Positions 19,969-31,693 are shown, numbered from the stretch's first letter. The stretch: DNA of 64,000 nt from Lasiodiplodia sp. COLG20 (GCA_009801085.1 VNWV01000031.1:1-64000), one strand, 5' to 3'. The notes: generated by a model from the sequence alone, not told the origin. A program made the numbers and translations.

Positions 19969-21265
19969 TCAGTCTGGTAACCGAAGTTTGGTGCTTTTCG
20001 TAAATCCAGGCCGGGGTCTCGCAGGTTAAATAGTTGGAAGGCAAGGTTGAAGAAACTACTGTTATAAGCTGTTTGTATTTTACTCTGTGGTTGCTTTGGT
20101 GATTAGTATTGTGCTGATTCTTTGATAGCGTTGATATTGTGTTCATATAATTGGTGGCATTGTATTCTATCCTTTCTTTCGCCGTTAGTATTGTACCTGT
20201 TCCCTGGTTTTGTGCACAACAACCATGGACCTCATTCGACTTCGACTTCGACAATGAAGGCATGGCGAAATTCTCAGTGTCGGAGAATTGATTAATGGCA
20301 ATCCCACGTTGAGGCGTATCTCATTTCTTTAGTTCCCCAATTCTGTGCTTTGGCAAAAAACAGTAAACAAGGAAACAAGACAAGCACATTTCCTCTCTTC
20401 CACCATTTTTCTCCTGGCCAGCAAACGTCTTCTCATTAACCATTCCCACCTCGCCACTCATTGTTCGTTGATGACGCCAGCCACCATGCATGCCCGGCCC
20501 CCTTGCAGCGCCCCTCCCCCGACGGCCGCCTGCATGACGAACCGTCACACACAGCGGCTTCTCGCATTTGCCCCGACGTCCGAACTTCCAGTCTTTCATC
20601 TTCCCGTTCCGAGCGGTGCGCCTGTCAAGTTCCACCGCCGAGTGCGGGAGTGGCTTGGGCCCACAGCCACGGTCACGGGATAGTATGCGTTGCTGTTCGC
20701 CACGCGGGCATCCACGCATCCCATCCGCCACGCCACTCACGCCACTTACCAGAAATTTATGGGCAAGGATGAAAAGCAGTAGAACTTCTTCTGGTTTGCA
20801 CAGCAGAGAAAACCTGAAAGCCCGTTTGAGACGTGCTGGTCCTTGAGCTCATCTGTTGCCCTCTGTTGGCCGTGAGCATCCGGCCTTTTCCCGTCTTTTT
20901 TTTAATAGTGCACGAACCGGAAATGACGCTTGACTGAACCTATCCTCCGCCGTCCAATTGACAAAATACTTCCTCGCTCTTTCCAGTCAAGCACGGCGCT
21001 GGCATCTCGGACATAGGAGTCACCAGAAGCCGCCTCTCCCCAATCAACCCCCCTCTCATCTCAGCATAGCAGCTCGCCTGCCTACCGTGTACCATAAAGC
21101 ATTCAGTGACGAGACCGCCACAGTTCGCGTAACCGCACCCTGTCGTTCCCTCCCCCCAACAACAGCCGCGGCAAAGAAAAGCACCGCAACGATCAAAAAC
21201 GGCATAGTCAGCCAAGCTGGCCGTCATACCACTGACCCCACAACGATGATTGGCCGCCCTCCGCG

Positions 21266-21850
21266 CATCTTCAAACGTCGCATTAAGGGCATGTACTACC
21301 ACACCTTTCCCGCGCCGTGAAGAAAATCGGATCCCCTTTCGAGAAGGGTGTGTGTCACGGGGATGGCTAGTCCGCGTCCAGCTTAGCCTGACAGGGTGTT
21401 CTGACGACTGAGAGGAGGGCTGGATATGCAGGGCGCCGGCCAACGCAAAGGGGAAGCCAACTTCGAACGTCGCATTCAGAGCTGCACCCTAGCATTGCAG
21501 ATTGTGTACTCCCACACCTTTCTGCAGCCAAGAGAATCGGATGCATTCGAGAAGGACAGCACTAGTCCGCGTCCGGCTTAGCCCGCCGGGGGGAACGGTT
21601 GTTCTGAGAGGCGACTGGATGATCAAGTCGCGCTGCAGGCGTTGGCCGCCGCAAAGGGACATCTTCGAACGCCGTCGAGTGTGAATATGTACTCCCGCAC
21701 CCTTCGGCAGCCAAGAGAATTGGATGCCTTCCAGAAAAACGACACGTGCCAGCTAGTCCGCGTCCAGCCTAGCCTGACGAGGGTGTGCGTTCTGGCGGGG
21801 CGACTGATGAGGAGGCTACAGCAGGCGCTCGCCAACGCAAAGAGAAACAT
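21266..21850. repeat. three degenerate tandem copies of a ~190 bp unit
   Basis: Copies begin near 21266, 21461 and 21663. Landmarks recur in the same order in each: CTTC[AG]AACG[TC]CG, a GTACTCCCACACCTTTC-like block, AAGAGAATCGGATGC-like, a CTAGTCCGCGTCC[AG]GC block, then GGCCAACGCAAAG-like. Similarity is partial with indels, so this is an old duplication. A short inverted match to the first landmark (AATGCGACGTTCGA) lies near 22003-22016. No open frame spans it. Confidence 0.7.
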
Positions 21851-22797
21851 TGCGTTTCATCTCTTCTCGCCCGCCCGCCAGCGCTTCGAAACACTTCACA
21901 CAGCGAGCAGGAGGCGATGATGTCGTGGCCGCGAGGCACACGCGCGCTAGGGACCGCACGGGCTGCTGTCGTTGACGATGCGGCTTTCCGATGGGCCCAG
22001 AAATGCGACGTTCGAGGATGGACCAGTCACCATCCTGTCATTGTACTACAGTGTACCCACCAAGCCCTGACGACGCCGTGATTGGGCCGCGGCTGCGAAG
22101 CTGGTCAGCGCGGTGGGACTCCGCGTTCAAATTGGGGTTCGCTACGTTTGAAGTTTCTATCTCTCTCCCCCTATTATTTAGTAGAACGTGGGCGCACACT
22201 ACACCGCTAAGCGTAAGTAGGGAGTGAGTGGATTGTGTTTAGGCGCGCTTGCCTGGCGGACGGTGTGTGGGAAGGAGACTCGAGGGACTGTGGCGTGTGG
22301 CAGCCTCAATGGTTGGAAAGTAGCAGCCGAGTGCAAACGAGTCTTCATTCTGTAGCGAATCGTAAGGAATGAGCCCGCGGAGATATACAGCATTACCTGA
22401 GTAGTTGCAGACTACATCTGGATATTTGCTTCTATTGCAGGGAGGGCAGTGTATTCACAGCACTAAATCTCTTGCAACTTAATGTGATTCAGAAAGTCTG
22501 GCCGTCCTCTGGACGCGCCATTTCAGATTTGCTCATAACTGAGTAAACATCAGCATCACAGTCCTAACACCATGATCCGCCATCTATGTGCCCATGGCTG
22601 AATGTAGAAAAAAGGGGGTCCCGGGTCAAGATTCCCCTCTTCCAAAAAGACAAAAACCCAAACGCCATCCCACTATGCCGCGAAAAGGAAAAAAAGAGAC
22701 AACACCATGCCATGCAGGGACCGTTATTTCCCGGTCCCCTAATAATTATACACAGATAGGCAAGGGAAAGGGAAGGAGGGCAGGTCAGAAGCCCAAC

Positions 22798-24147
22798 CTA
22801 CACCTTCAACTCCTCCGCCCACTTCACCCACCTCTTCACCACCTCATCAATCGCCTCCACACCCTCCCTGCTCGCCTCAACCTCAAACCACTCCTTATGC
22901 TCGCGCCCACAAACATCGCACGTCCGTAGCACACGCTTCTCCATAATCTCGAGGTGAATCAGACGCTCAACGCGATGCACGTGCGGCACCTTCCGCACGC
23001 CCTTCGCATCCGTCCCGTCGCCCTTCGGCGCCACGACATCATCGTCTGGCGACGAGCCGCGCGGCGAGGGGACATATGGGTAAAAGCGGACGAGCGACGG
23101 CGTCTTCCCGCACTGCGTTTCCCACTCCTTCATGCGGCGGTGGACGTTGTTGGCGCGGCCGATCTTGAGGAGGAGGTGGGACTTGCCGTTGCCCTTCTTC
23201 CCGTACTTCCGCAGCGTGTCGCTGGGGTTGCGGCCGCCGGCGCCGGGCCGGCCGGGAGACAGGAGGGAGGATGCGTCTCTGTCCGAGGGCCCGCCGCCAT
23301 CGGGCCCGTCGCGCGTGTGCTCCGTCAGCCAGAAGATGTAGATGAAGCCGGGCTCGTCCTTGGCCGAGATGGGCTTCGAGGCTTCGGCCATGAGTTGCGA
23401 GGCGACCTGGGGCGAGACGGTGGAGGGGATGAAGGAGAGCAGGCGCTCCGTCGGGTTGGACGTGTTCGAGGGGGCCGTGGGCTTGGGAGATGACGCCACG
23501 CCCTGCGGAGGCCGCGACGTCTGCTGCTGCTGGCTCATCTCTGGCGGCTTCTGGCCCTCGTTCTGGCGCCGGCGCCGCACGATTTCGTATTCTTCGTCGT
23601 CGCCGCCCATGCAGAGGCAGCACAGCGTCGCCCAGAAGCCCGGCTCGCTCTTCTGCACCGGCAGCCGGTAGGTGCCCGCAGGCTTGGGCCCGTTCATCGT
23701 CGACGACGGCACCGACAGCAGCGGGCCGTTGATCTTGTTCCAGGTGGGCGGGCGCTGGATGCCCTGGCCGGGCTTCTTGCCCGGCTTGTTGTCATTGACG
23801 TCGAGGATGCCCAGGCGGCCGACGAGCGAGTCGACGCTGTTGCGGTGCTGCAGCGGCACAATGTGCGTCTCCTCGATGTGCGTCTCGAGGTTCTGGCCGC
23901 CGGGGCCAGGCGCCGTGCCGACCAGCTTCTCGGCCTGGTCCTTGTGCTGCCAGCAGAAGTACGCGGCCGCGCCCTCGTTCTCGTTGATGGACGTCACGGC
24001 CAGCACGCCGCTCTTGGACGGCTTAGCGGCGGCTATGTCGCGGCGGCACGGCCGCCCGGCGGAGGTGACGCCTTTGCATGTTGTGGCCGGGTTCTTGGAG
24101 TCGGCGCGGCCGAGGAAGCCATTGCCTTTGGGGAATGATGGCGGCAT
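22798..24147 (-). CDS. T5orf172 (GIY-YIG-like, DUF1766) domain protein
   Basis: 449 residues, one exon. N-terminus has a small Cys motif (C24, C34, C65 with a following His: CKGVTSAGRPC...YFCWQHK). Middle is Pro/Gln/Ser-rich linker. The C-terminal domain shows GFIYIFWLTE (267-276), LLKIGRANNVHRRMKEW (326-342), HVHRVERLIHLEI (389-401) and a final CDVCGREHKEWFEV (410-423). That order is the T5orf172 family, a GIY-YIG-nuclease relative found in fungal proteins such as Mug113. Nuclease activity is not proven for the fungal members. It shares an upstream region of 0.56 kb with the divergent sec72 gene. Confidence 0.85.
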   Translation of the reverse strand: MPPSFPKGNGFLGRADSKNPATTCKGVTSAGRPCRRDIAAAKPSKSGVLAVTSINENEGAAAYFCWQHKDQAEKLVGTAPGPGGQNLETHIEETHIVPLQHRNSVDSLVGRLGILDVNDNKPGKKPGQGIQRPPTWNKINGPLLSVPSSTMNGPKPAGTYRLPVQKSEPGFWATLCCLCMGGDDEEYEIVRRRRQNEGQKPPEMSQQQQTSRPPQGVASSPKPTAPSNTSNPTERLLSFIPSTVSPQVASQLMAEASKPISAKDEPGFIYIFWLTEHTRDGPDGGGPSDRDASSLLSPGRPGAGGRNPSDTLRKYGKKGNGKSHLLLKIGRANNVHRRMKEWETQCGKTPSLVRFYPYVPSPRGSSPDDDVVAPKGDGTDAKGVRKVPHVHRVERLIHLEIMEKRVLRTCDVCGREHKEWFEVEASREGVEAIDEVVKRWVKWAEELKV

Positions 24148-24710
24148 GAGCGATCGTATGGTAGGGGGTTCCGAATCGTGGTAATAGCGAGTGTCGAGGT
24201 AGTATGATGTCGGGAAGCGGAGTTAGCAGGAGCTGAATGACAGTGGTAGCGAATGTAGCTAGTAAGACGGGTGCTGAGAGCGCTGGCAGGTCATGAGCGG
24301 TTCCGGCGCTTGCAAGCGAACCGTATTTCGTCACCAGCCAGGCAGCGGTGAACAAGTTGGCAGAGCCCTGGGCGGCTATCCGGCTGGCGCAGATGCGCAC
24401 GGCGGGATCTGTGCGGTGTGGCTGGGTGTTGGAGGTCGGTGGAGACTGACAGGCACGAATCATTGGCCGCGGAAAGCGCTCTCTCGAAGCCACTGTGGCT
24501 GAGCGCCAAGTTGGAACCCTTGCATGCAGCTGTGCGTGTCGTGCTGTCCTCTTTCAACACCATCCACGCCGAACATCACCACACCCACGCGCACGTCCCT
24601 GCAGCCGGCTCTGCCCAATCGAAGGACACAGTCACACTCGGCCGAGCTCGATCACCCGCCACGCGATTGTGTAATCCGCACCGCCGCCAAACGCAGATCA
24701 ACCGCCCGCC
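24148..24710. other. divergent promoter of T5orf172 gene and sec72
   Basis: Short region between head-to-head genes; must contain both promoters. No clear TATA box found. Confidence 0.5.
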
Positions 24711-25319
24711 ATGGAGGAGGAAACGTACACGCAGCTGCCGCTGCACATGGACCCGCAAACCAAGGCCATCTCGGCGCACAACGTCCCCGGGGTAGTCCAG
24801 CGCGAGCTCGACGAGCTCAACCAGCTGCACCGGCAATTCCTCACGCTCGAGACACCCGGGCAGACGCCGCCGCCGCCGGTGCCGGTCAACCCCAAGCGCA
24901 GCGCGGGCATCACCAAGCTCCGCGAGGCAGGCAACGCGGCATTCAAGAAGGGCCAGTACGCTGAGGCGGCCAAGTGCTACACCATGGCCATCGAGCTGGC
25001 GGCGGGGCGGCCGCCGTGGGAGCCGTCGGGCCTGGTCCGCGAGGAGCTGTCCGGCCTGTACGCCAACCGCGCCCAGGCCTACATGTCGCTGCAGGACTGG
25101 GCCTCGGGCGCCGTCGACGCCGAGACGTCGGTCGACCTCAAGCGCGTGCAGAACGCAAAGGCCTGGTGGAGGAGGGGTCGCTGCTTGCTCGAGATGGGCC
25201 GCGCCAAGGAGGCCCGCGACTGGGTCGCTCAGGCCCGCGAGTTCGAGCCGAACGAGGCCGACCTGCAGACACTGGCCAAGGAAATCGATGTGGCCATTGA
25301 GAAGGGCAAGAGCGACTGA
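24711..25319 (+). CDS. SEC72: Sec72-like ER translocation TPR protein
   Basis: 202 residues, single exon, ATG in strong context (CGCCCGCCATGG). Homologue of the Sec72 subunit of the Sec62/63 complex, which helps post-translational protein translocation into the ER and sits on its cytosolic face. Three TPR units: 66-99 (ITKLREAGNAAFKKGQYAEA...), 113-146 (LSGLYANRAQAYMSLQDWAS...) and 149-182 (AKAWWRRGRCLLEMGRAKEA...). The N-terminal part (MEEETYTQLPLHMDPQTKAI) has the family's conserved start and a Leu-rich segment before the TPRs. The insertion AAGRPPWEPSGLVREE between TPR1 and TPR2 is typical of fungal Sec72. Core gene in the middle of an otherwise accessory-rich window. Confidence 0.9.
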   Translation: MEEETYTQLPLHMDPQTKAISAHNVPGVVQRELDELNQLHRQFLTLETPGQTPPPPVPVNPKRSAGITKLREAGNAAFKKGQYAEAAKCYTMAIELAAGRPPWEPSGLVREELSGLYANRAQAYMSLQDWASGAVDAETSVDLKRVQNAKAWWRRGRCLLEMGRAKEARDWVAQAREFEPNEADLQTLAKEIDVAIEKGKSD

Positions 25320-26262
25320 GTGGAGACCCGGGACGGCTCGGTGCACAGCACAACGGGAGATCGAAGGCCTGAGTGGAGTTCACATGCAAGGCAGAGGCAC
25401 AGAATGCGGGGTGAGGGGGGGCTGTGTGGAGGCTTGATGATGCTGAGTCTATGGATGAAACATGGTCGAGGCTGGAGAAGGACGCGGTCGGCGGAAACTA
25501 TGCGATAGCCGGAGATCATACAGGCGCACTGGCGTAGCGGGCGCGCATGGGACTTCTTGTGGGACTACTGGGTCGTAAAAATGACTGTAGATAGATAATA
25601 GCAGCACAAAGTGCTCCCGTCCACGTGCGGGAATTGACAGGGCCACAACGCGCAACAGGATGGGGCTGAGTTGAGCGGGCGGGAAGCGACGGCTGCTGCA
25701 GGTCCCAAGGCCGCCGAGCCGCAGCCTTGGAAACCACTGTGCCGCTCAACGGCGGCCGCCCAACGGCTTGCTCGCGTGGTGACGTCGCACACTGCTCGAC
25801 GGACGTTTTTCCAAGCGAACTCCACCTGTGCCCTGACGATGCGCTCGCTGCGTGACCGCACCCGGCACGGCGATGCCGACCACGGTCGGGCCGGAACGGT
25901 GGCGGTCAAGGATCAGCCTCACTGCGCCACTGCTTCGAAAATAGCAGGGTGCGACACGAGTCCCGTCCGCGCAATGAGCGGGCCTTGGCCTCAGGTAAAC
26001 AACCCTCTTGCTGCGCCTACGCAGACCGATCGAGGCTGAGACCCAGGCCCGACAAGTACTTCTTCTCCTCCACCCTCGCTGCACCTCTCACTCGCTGCTT
26101 GCTCTCGGGCTTCTACAATCCATCACCCAACCACCACAATAACAACACTCCCAGCCGCTTCACCGCCTAGCTCAGGGAGACCGCGGCCTTCCACACCTCG
26201 TATCCCAGCCTAAATAGGCTCTCCCTGCCCGCTTCTCCGCAGTTCTCCTCCACACCAGAACA
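25320..26262. other. intergenic region
   Basis: 3' side of sec72 and promoter/leader of the MARVEL gene. A C/T-rich stretch around 26.06-26.26 kb before the ATG at 26263 looks like a fungal leader. No gene recognised. Confidence 0.5.
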
Positions 26263-27428
26263 ATGCGCGTCCAGCAGAGCAAAATCCAGAAGGCCAAGAC
26301 GGCCTGCCACGCCACCCAGGGCCTCCTCATCTTCGTCGCTGGCTGCATCCTCATCGCGATCTTCACCAAAGATGGCACAACCGACGGCAGAGTGAGGTAT
26401 TTCTTCGCTCTGGTAAGCACCCCTCGAATTGACTCCGTCCCATGGAGCCTCCGCTAACTTTCGCGCGCAGTGCTTCCTCACCATGCCCGCCCTGATATAC
26501 CTCGTCGCCGTGCCCATGTGGAGTCGAACTGTGCGCTTCGCCCACGCCTACGCCTTTGCTACTGTCGACTTCATCTACACCGTAAGCGCCCCGTGTCCCG
26601 TTCGCATAAAGTCTAGGCATTCGAGCTGACATGGGCTATTACAGGTTCTCTGGTTCGCAGCCTTCATCTGCATCGCAACCTGGAACTCAGACGGTATCGC
26701 CGCCGGCGCTAAGGAATTAGACACCGATAAGGGCAACTGCAGCACCTTCGCCTACGGCCCCGAACTCAAGTGCAACCTCGGCAAGGCTGAAATCGGCTTC
26801 GGCGTCGTCATCACGTTCGTACAACCCTTTCTCCCAAAAGTCCTACGTCACACCGTGCTAACCGTTCTCCAGCGCCCTCTTCATCGCTACCTGCATCATC
26901 TCCTTCTACTACTGCACCGTCTACCGCCGCACCGGCGTCCTCGTCGGCGCCGAGGAAAACACTCCCCCAGGCGCCGACGGCACGTCGTACTTCGGCGGTG
27001 CCACTGCCTACCAGGCGGCAGCCAAGTCGGACGACGACAACGGCGTGTGGAGCAGCAACACGCACGACATCGAGACCGCGTCATCGCACTACGACCACCA
27101 CGACCCCAGCGACTTCGGCGACGCGCCCCCCGTCCCGCCGCTGCCGACGGCTGGTAACGGTGGTGCGAACGCTGCTGCGGCTATCTACACGCCTCTCGTC
27201 GACGGCAGGGATGACGACGGCATGCACCACCCCGGCCAGCCGCTCACCTGGGGCGCCGCTGACGAGCGCTACGGCAACGACCACTTCGGCAGCGACCACC
27301 CCGCTTACCGCCCCAGCCCCAGCCCGTCTAATGCCGAGAGCCAGGCGTTCCACATCGCGCCGTCGGCGCTCAGCCCGCCTAACTCGTATGATGAGTACCG
27401 GACGAAGAACTACAACTTCAGTTCGTAG
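26263..27428 (+). CDS. MARVEL-type four-span membrane protein
   Basis: Four exons (26263-26412, 26471-26581, 26645-26814, 26873-27428), 328 residues; each junction is GT...AG and keeps frame. Four hydrophobic segments in the first half: QGLLIFVAGCILIAIF; YFFALCFLTMPALIYLVAV (spanning intron 1); FIYTVLWFAAFICIATW (spanning intron 2); GVVITALFIATCIISFYY (spanning intron 3). A Cys pair lies in the loop before the last span (GNCSTFAYGPELKCNL). This is the topology and spacing of fungal MARVEL proteins, which associate with membranes and cortex. The C-terminal 190 residues are Gly/Pro/Asp/His-rich, probably cytosolic and disordered. Confidence 0.85.
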
Positions 27429-28746
27429 AGTCTCGAGCGTAGTGGAGAGCTGAAGCATGGGGATGCTGTAATGAACTATCTGTAATGACGTCTGCGGGAG
27501 TAATTGCTTTATTGTTTGTATAGAGAAGGAAAAAAGGGAGCATCTGTGAATGGACGGACGGACGGAGGGGGCGGCTTTTCATTTTCATCGTCATCGTCAT
27601 CATGGGTTGATGTCGGTTCGCATCCGATGGTGGTCAAAGCAGCCTCTAAGCGAGCGCTTGTCATCATTCCCCCTCATCGTCATCGTCATCGTCATTGTCA
27701 TCATCAAAGGGGGACACGAGCGAGAGAGTGAGAGGGGATGGGGATTTCCGACTTTTCTTCTGGCTGTTTGAGTCCCTAGCCGAGCGTGGCTACTGCTGCA
27801 ACGGAGAGAGGAGGAGAGAGCGCGTGAGGAGAAGATGAGCGATATACCCAGGTCTGTCGAAAGTTTTTCTTATATTTTTTTAGTGTCTGGGGTGGTTTCG
27901 GATCATTGGTGGTCTGCATAGCTCTGTATTGCTCAGAGGAAAGAAAGTAAAATATGAATACATTAGCATCACTTCAGTCTGCCTTGTCTGTGTCTTGATT
28001 CTTGAGCATCGTCACGATTACTACGGCCAAGCCAACAACGCCTATAAGTATTTGTTGGTTCTGGTTCTATTAGTGCCGCACGATTTGCTCAAATGAATAA
28101 ACGGTCAAGGTTAGTGCAGCAGTCCAGAACAAGAAGATTATCAATCTTAATTCGATCCTAAAGCTCAATTTTGAGAAGTCTCACAAGCGCTGCGTAGAGG
28201 TGATATCTCTTGACTGGCTTGCCTCTACCCTTCCTCTCGAAGCTAAATCGAATATCTTGAACACGTGATGAGCTTACAAATTGATTTGAGGATAAGACCC
28301 CAATCGCTGTCTTTCGACGGTGCATAATAAGAAAGAATGACGGACTCTCCTGCCGCGCATCCTCATCGCCTTGTTCTTGAATTTCCCACTCGGGCCGTTA
28401 GCACATCGTTGGAAAGTACCGATTACATTGCCCGAACTCAACGCATGGCTGGCGTCATATATACTGCTAAGTTGATATAGTTGAAACCTTTTTCTCTAGC
28501 TCAGATTTGATTCGCCCGTCTTGCTAGCCAGTACACCAATGAAAATCAATTACAAGGCATCCCGAAAAGTCTTGGTACGCCACTGGGGCGCAGTAGTCGG
28601 GATTGGTGGGAGACGCAAGGCTGCGCGTGCAGGCTGAAGCGGGGCAATTCATGTGAAATACGACCATGCACGCCCGTCCTCAGCCTTCTCGTTCAGAAGG
28701 CAACATCACGATCGCAATTTTGGCACTGTCCTTCCCGTATCCCGCC
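27429..28746. other. intergenic region
   Basis: 3' side of the MARVEL gene and promoter of HET gene 4. Contains a short ATCGTC microsatellite (separate entry). From about 27.8 kb it is more AT-rich than the block to its left, marking the change from core to accessory sequence. Confidence 0.5.
27674..27704. repeat. ATCGTC microsatellite
   Basis: About five hexamer units CATCGT/CATTGT in a row, with a shorter similar run at about 27587-27602. Lies in the 3' flank of the MARVEL gene. Confidence 0.7.
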
Positions 28747-30854
28747 ATGGAGACTTCCGAACTCAAACTTCAGTCTCAGTTCCGTCTAAAGCACAAGATT
28801 TCCTCAAAAGTACCACGTGTTGTCGGAGGTCATAGTGATAGTCAGCTTCCGAAGGTTTGTGAGTTTCTCCAGTTTGGGCTGCACGATACTAAAGCGCGGT
28901 TTGAATGCAGGGACTCTATTGTTCTCGACATGACCCAGAAGAAATTATGAGCGCTCTCGAGAACGATTGGGAACGAGCATATTCGCTGTTGACCTCTACT
29001 CAAGACGACAACTCAGGTCATACAGGATGTGAGAGTTGTTCCGTCTGTTGGGTGGTAAATATGCTTATCCACACCGAACCAAAGACACCAACCCTTTTCA
29101 CCGAACCTTTGCATTATCACGACCCTTTGAAACTACAAGGTGTCGAACAGATAATTAAAAAGGATCAACCATTTTACCGCCCGGGATTCCCTGATACAAG
29201 TGTCGTGGTGGAGCTCTGCCCTCCATTCAACCTTGAGTTGGACTTTAGGAGCTGGGCACGGTCAGGCTTTCTCAAATCCCGTCCAGACCCGGCTATATTC
29301 CGACGCTGGATCAAGGATTGCTGCGAGAACCACGAGAATCCCGTCACAGCAGGAAGTGATAAAGCCAAGGCTGTTCCTAAGATGCAATTCATCGACGTGC
29401 ATACCAGAGAGATTATATCCACAACATCAGGTGTGCGCTATGCAGCATTATCATATGTTTGGGGTAATGAGGAATATCCTAAAAGAACAGAAACCCAACA
29501 GCTCGACTATCCAGCACCTAAATCAATTGAGGATACCGTAGAACTCGTCAAGAACCTCGATATACCCTACCTATGGGTCGATTACTACTGCATATCACAG
29601 AGCAACATCCACGAGAAACATTTTCAGATCAGCCAAATGCATCGGATCTACCAGCAAGCGCAGGTAACGATTATTGTCGCAGCTGGAGGTGGCATTTATG
29701 ACGGAGTACCTGGTGTTCGTTGTACATTCCGGAAGGCACAGCCACATTTCGAGATCGGGAACCGTATTTTTGCAGCCATGCTCCCTCATCCCATGATCTC
29801 TATCGAAAACAGTACATGGTATTCAAGGGGTTGGACATACCAGGAAGCAGTGCTATCAACAAGAAGGCTAGTCTTCACCGATTCGCAAGTATACTTCGAA
29901 TGCAACCATGAAGGGGACGCCGAATGTATCGAGGAGCCGATCAGAAGCCTTGCAGCGTCGGACGCGTGCGCAGATTTTTGGCAACTCACGCCGCGAGTCT
30001 TTAGTCGCGGGCTCTCTACGCCTTGGAAGCAAAGAGGTGTGTTTCACATCTGGGGCCACATTCGTAATGTGCTCCAGCGCCGCTTTACCTTCGAGGCAGA
30101 CAGGTTGAACGCCTTGAAAGGGATTTTTGGTGCTGTGGTCGAAGCCGGCGCTCTCCAAGGAGAGATCCGCGGCATTCCTGTGTACACCACGATCCCGTTT
30201 GGTCCAGACTATCCACTGCCAGAGCTCACCTGGACGGAAGGGTTTCTGACCGGTCTCCTCTGGCATTTCGAATCACCAGCATCTAGGCAGAGGCTGTTTC
30301 CCAGCTGGTCGTGGGCAGGATGGAGCGGTGCTTTGCGCACGTTTCCTTATGACCGTCTCACGGGCCGAACAGACCCTTCCGTATACGTCTACTTTCAGAC
30401 CGAGGATGGCACTCAGCTTTGCGCAGATGAAACCCAAAGACTCTACACCGGAGGCACCGACAGTGACATTCTGTCCAGTATATCGTTCCTGATACTGGAC
30501 ATCTTCGTCATCAAATGCAGATTTTCCGCGGGATGGTTCGGCACCGCCTTGGTCCCGTATGTTCTTGTTGATGGACGTCAAGAGTTCGTTGGGGCGACCG
30601 AGATGGTGTTGACCCTCGACATTTCTCAGGACCCGTATATGTTCTTGCGGCTGAGAAATTGCTCATGGGACGGTCTTGTCATCGAACAGGAAAAAGGAGA
30701 TACATACGTCATGGTCGTGCAAGACTGCGGGGACCGTTGCGAAAGAATCGGCATGTTCTTGATGAAGAAGCACTTCGCTGACCCCGGTATTTGCGTCTAC
30801 CCGGATGGGGTCAGGATTTCTCTGACGGAACGGCGTACTATAAAGCTTGGATAG
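28747..30854 (+). CDS. HET-domain protein (HET gene 4)
   Basis: Two exons proposed: 28747-28854 and 28911-30854 (56-nt intron, branch-like TACTAA, acceptor TGCAG), 683 residues. The large exon is certain; the first exon is inferred from in-frame splicing. HET blocks: YAALSYVWGNEEY, LDIPYLWVDYYCISQ, YSRGWTYQEAVLSTRRLVF, then WSWAGWSG typical of the post-HET region. The last residues (LTERRTIKLG) look like a normal HET C-terminus. If the first exon is wrong, translation may start at Met near 28950. Intact frame; role in non-self recognition inferred from family. Confidence 0.85.
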
Positions 30855-31090
30855 GAAGACATCCAGAAGAATCAAGGTTGATCGAGCTGTTGTGCGCGAC
30901 ACGGTGGTGCAAGAGTTGGTCAGCGGTCCGAAATTGTCGGCTAGGCCTCTCAGAGGGCTGATGCATGAGGTTGCGGCAGCGGAGAAAGATAGGAGGCCTG
31001 TGGTTTTTGCCTCTCGGATAACGTGCTGAAAAACTCTCACCTCAAATACTTTGCAAAGTTTTTCAGTCCATCCAGTCTCCGGAGCGGCGG

Positions 31091-31693
31091 ATGCGGAAGT
31101 TCTGGGAATTGCAAGGAGAGGTTCCGCGGGGGCTACTGATCTGGTCCGGTACTCGCCTGGCCGAATTTCCGTTCCGTTGGGCGCCGTCCAGCCTGATAGA
31201 TTTCAAGTATAACTACCAGGAGCCAAGTCCAATTATCTCTGCATGGAATACACCACGAGGCCTTCATGTCAAGAATCTCCCGGGCTGGGTCTTCCGGGTC
31301 AGATTGCCTCTGGAGCAGAACTTCTACCTTGGCGATGAGATAAGGAATGGCTGGTTCGAGGTGTATAAGGAATCGAAGACGCGCCTGTGGGTAGAGCAAG
31401 GCAAGAAGTACGCAATCATTGTGCTCAGTCCAGTTCCAGAGATACGTCAAATTCGAGGTGTGCTGGCGGAGGTCCTGGACAAGGGGCACGAAGGCAGGAC
31501 TTTTTACACGGCATTTGTCTGTAATGTTAGGGTAGGCAGACTCAGGGATGAAGATGAGATGTTTCTTTTACGGAGGATGAGATCAGGTCTTGAACACGGT
31601 AGTGGGCTAACTGATTGGCATGAAGGTACCATGCACAGTTTGGGAGTCGTCTCGGAATCGGAAACCCTGGAGCTGGATTGGTTCATTGGCTAA
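31091..31693 (+). CDS. hypothetical protein, possible C-terminal remnant
   Basis: 200 codons. The segment LIWSGTRLAEFPFRWAPSSLI followed by GLHVKNLPGWVFRV resembles what I recall as the C-terminal part of long fungal proteins that carry a HET-like domain further upstream, but no HET block or other domain precedes it here. The upstream 236 bases hold a T-rich tract and TTTTTCAG that could be a splice acceptor, so an exon may be missing from my model. I read it as a decayed or partial gene next to HET gene 4; a short complete gene cannot be excluded. It converges on the NLR at 31803 with only about 110 bp between. Confidence 0.45.
   Translation: MRKFWELQGEVPRGLLIWSGTRLAEFPFRWAPSSLIDFKYNYQEPSPIISAWNTPRGLHVKNLPGWVFRVRLPLEQNFYLGDEIRNGWFEVYKESKTRLWVEQGKKYAIIVLSPVPEIRQIRGVLAEVLDKGHEGRTFYTAFVCNVRVGRLRDEDEMFLLRRMRSGLEHGSGLTDWHEGTMHSLGVVSESETLELDWFIG

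Larger units (their letters stand above)
17888..22797. other. 4.9 kb region without a convincing gene
   Basis: The first part (18.1-18.5 kb) is C/T-rich. 18.55-18.9 kb has long T and A runs. 19.0-19.5 kb is GC-richer with short open frames on both strands. 20.9-22.1 kb holds a degenerate tandem repeat (separate entry). Frames longer than 150 codons exist (18006-18500, 18995-19495, 20940-21443) but lack domains, signal peptides or coding-like composition. Could host non-coding transcripts or an eroded gene; I see neither directly. One small secreted-protein candidate at 19732 is listed separately. Confidence 0.5.

Noticed and set aside
20940..21443. 167-codon minus-strand frame as a gene
   Set aside because: It overlaps the first copy of the tandem repeat, has no domain or signal peptide, and its composition follows the repeat.
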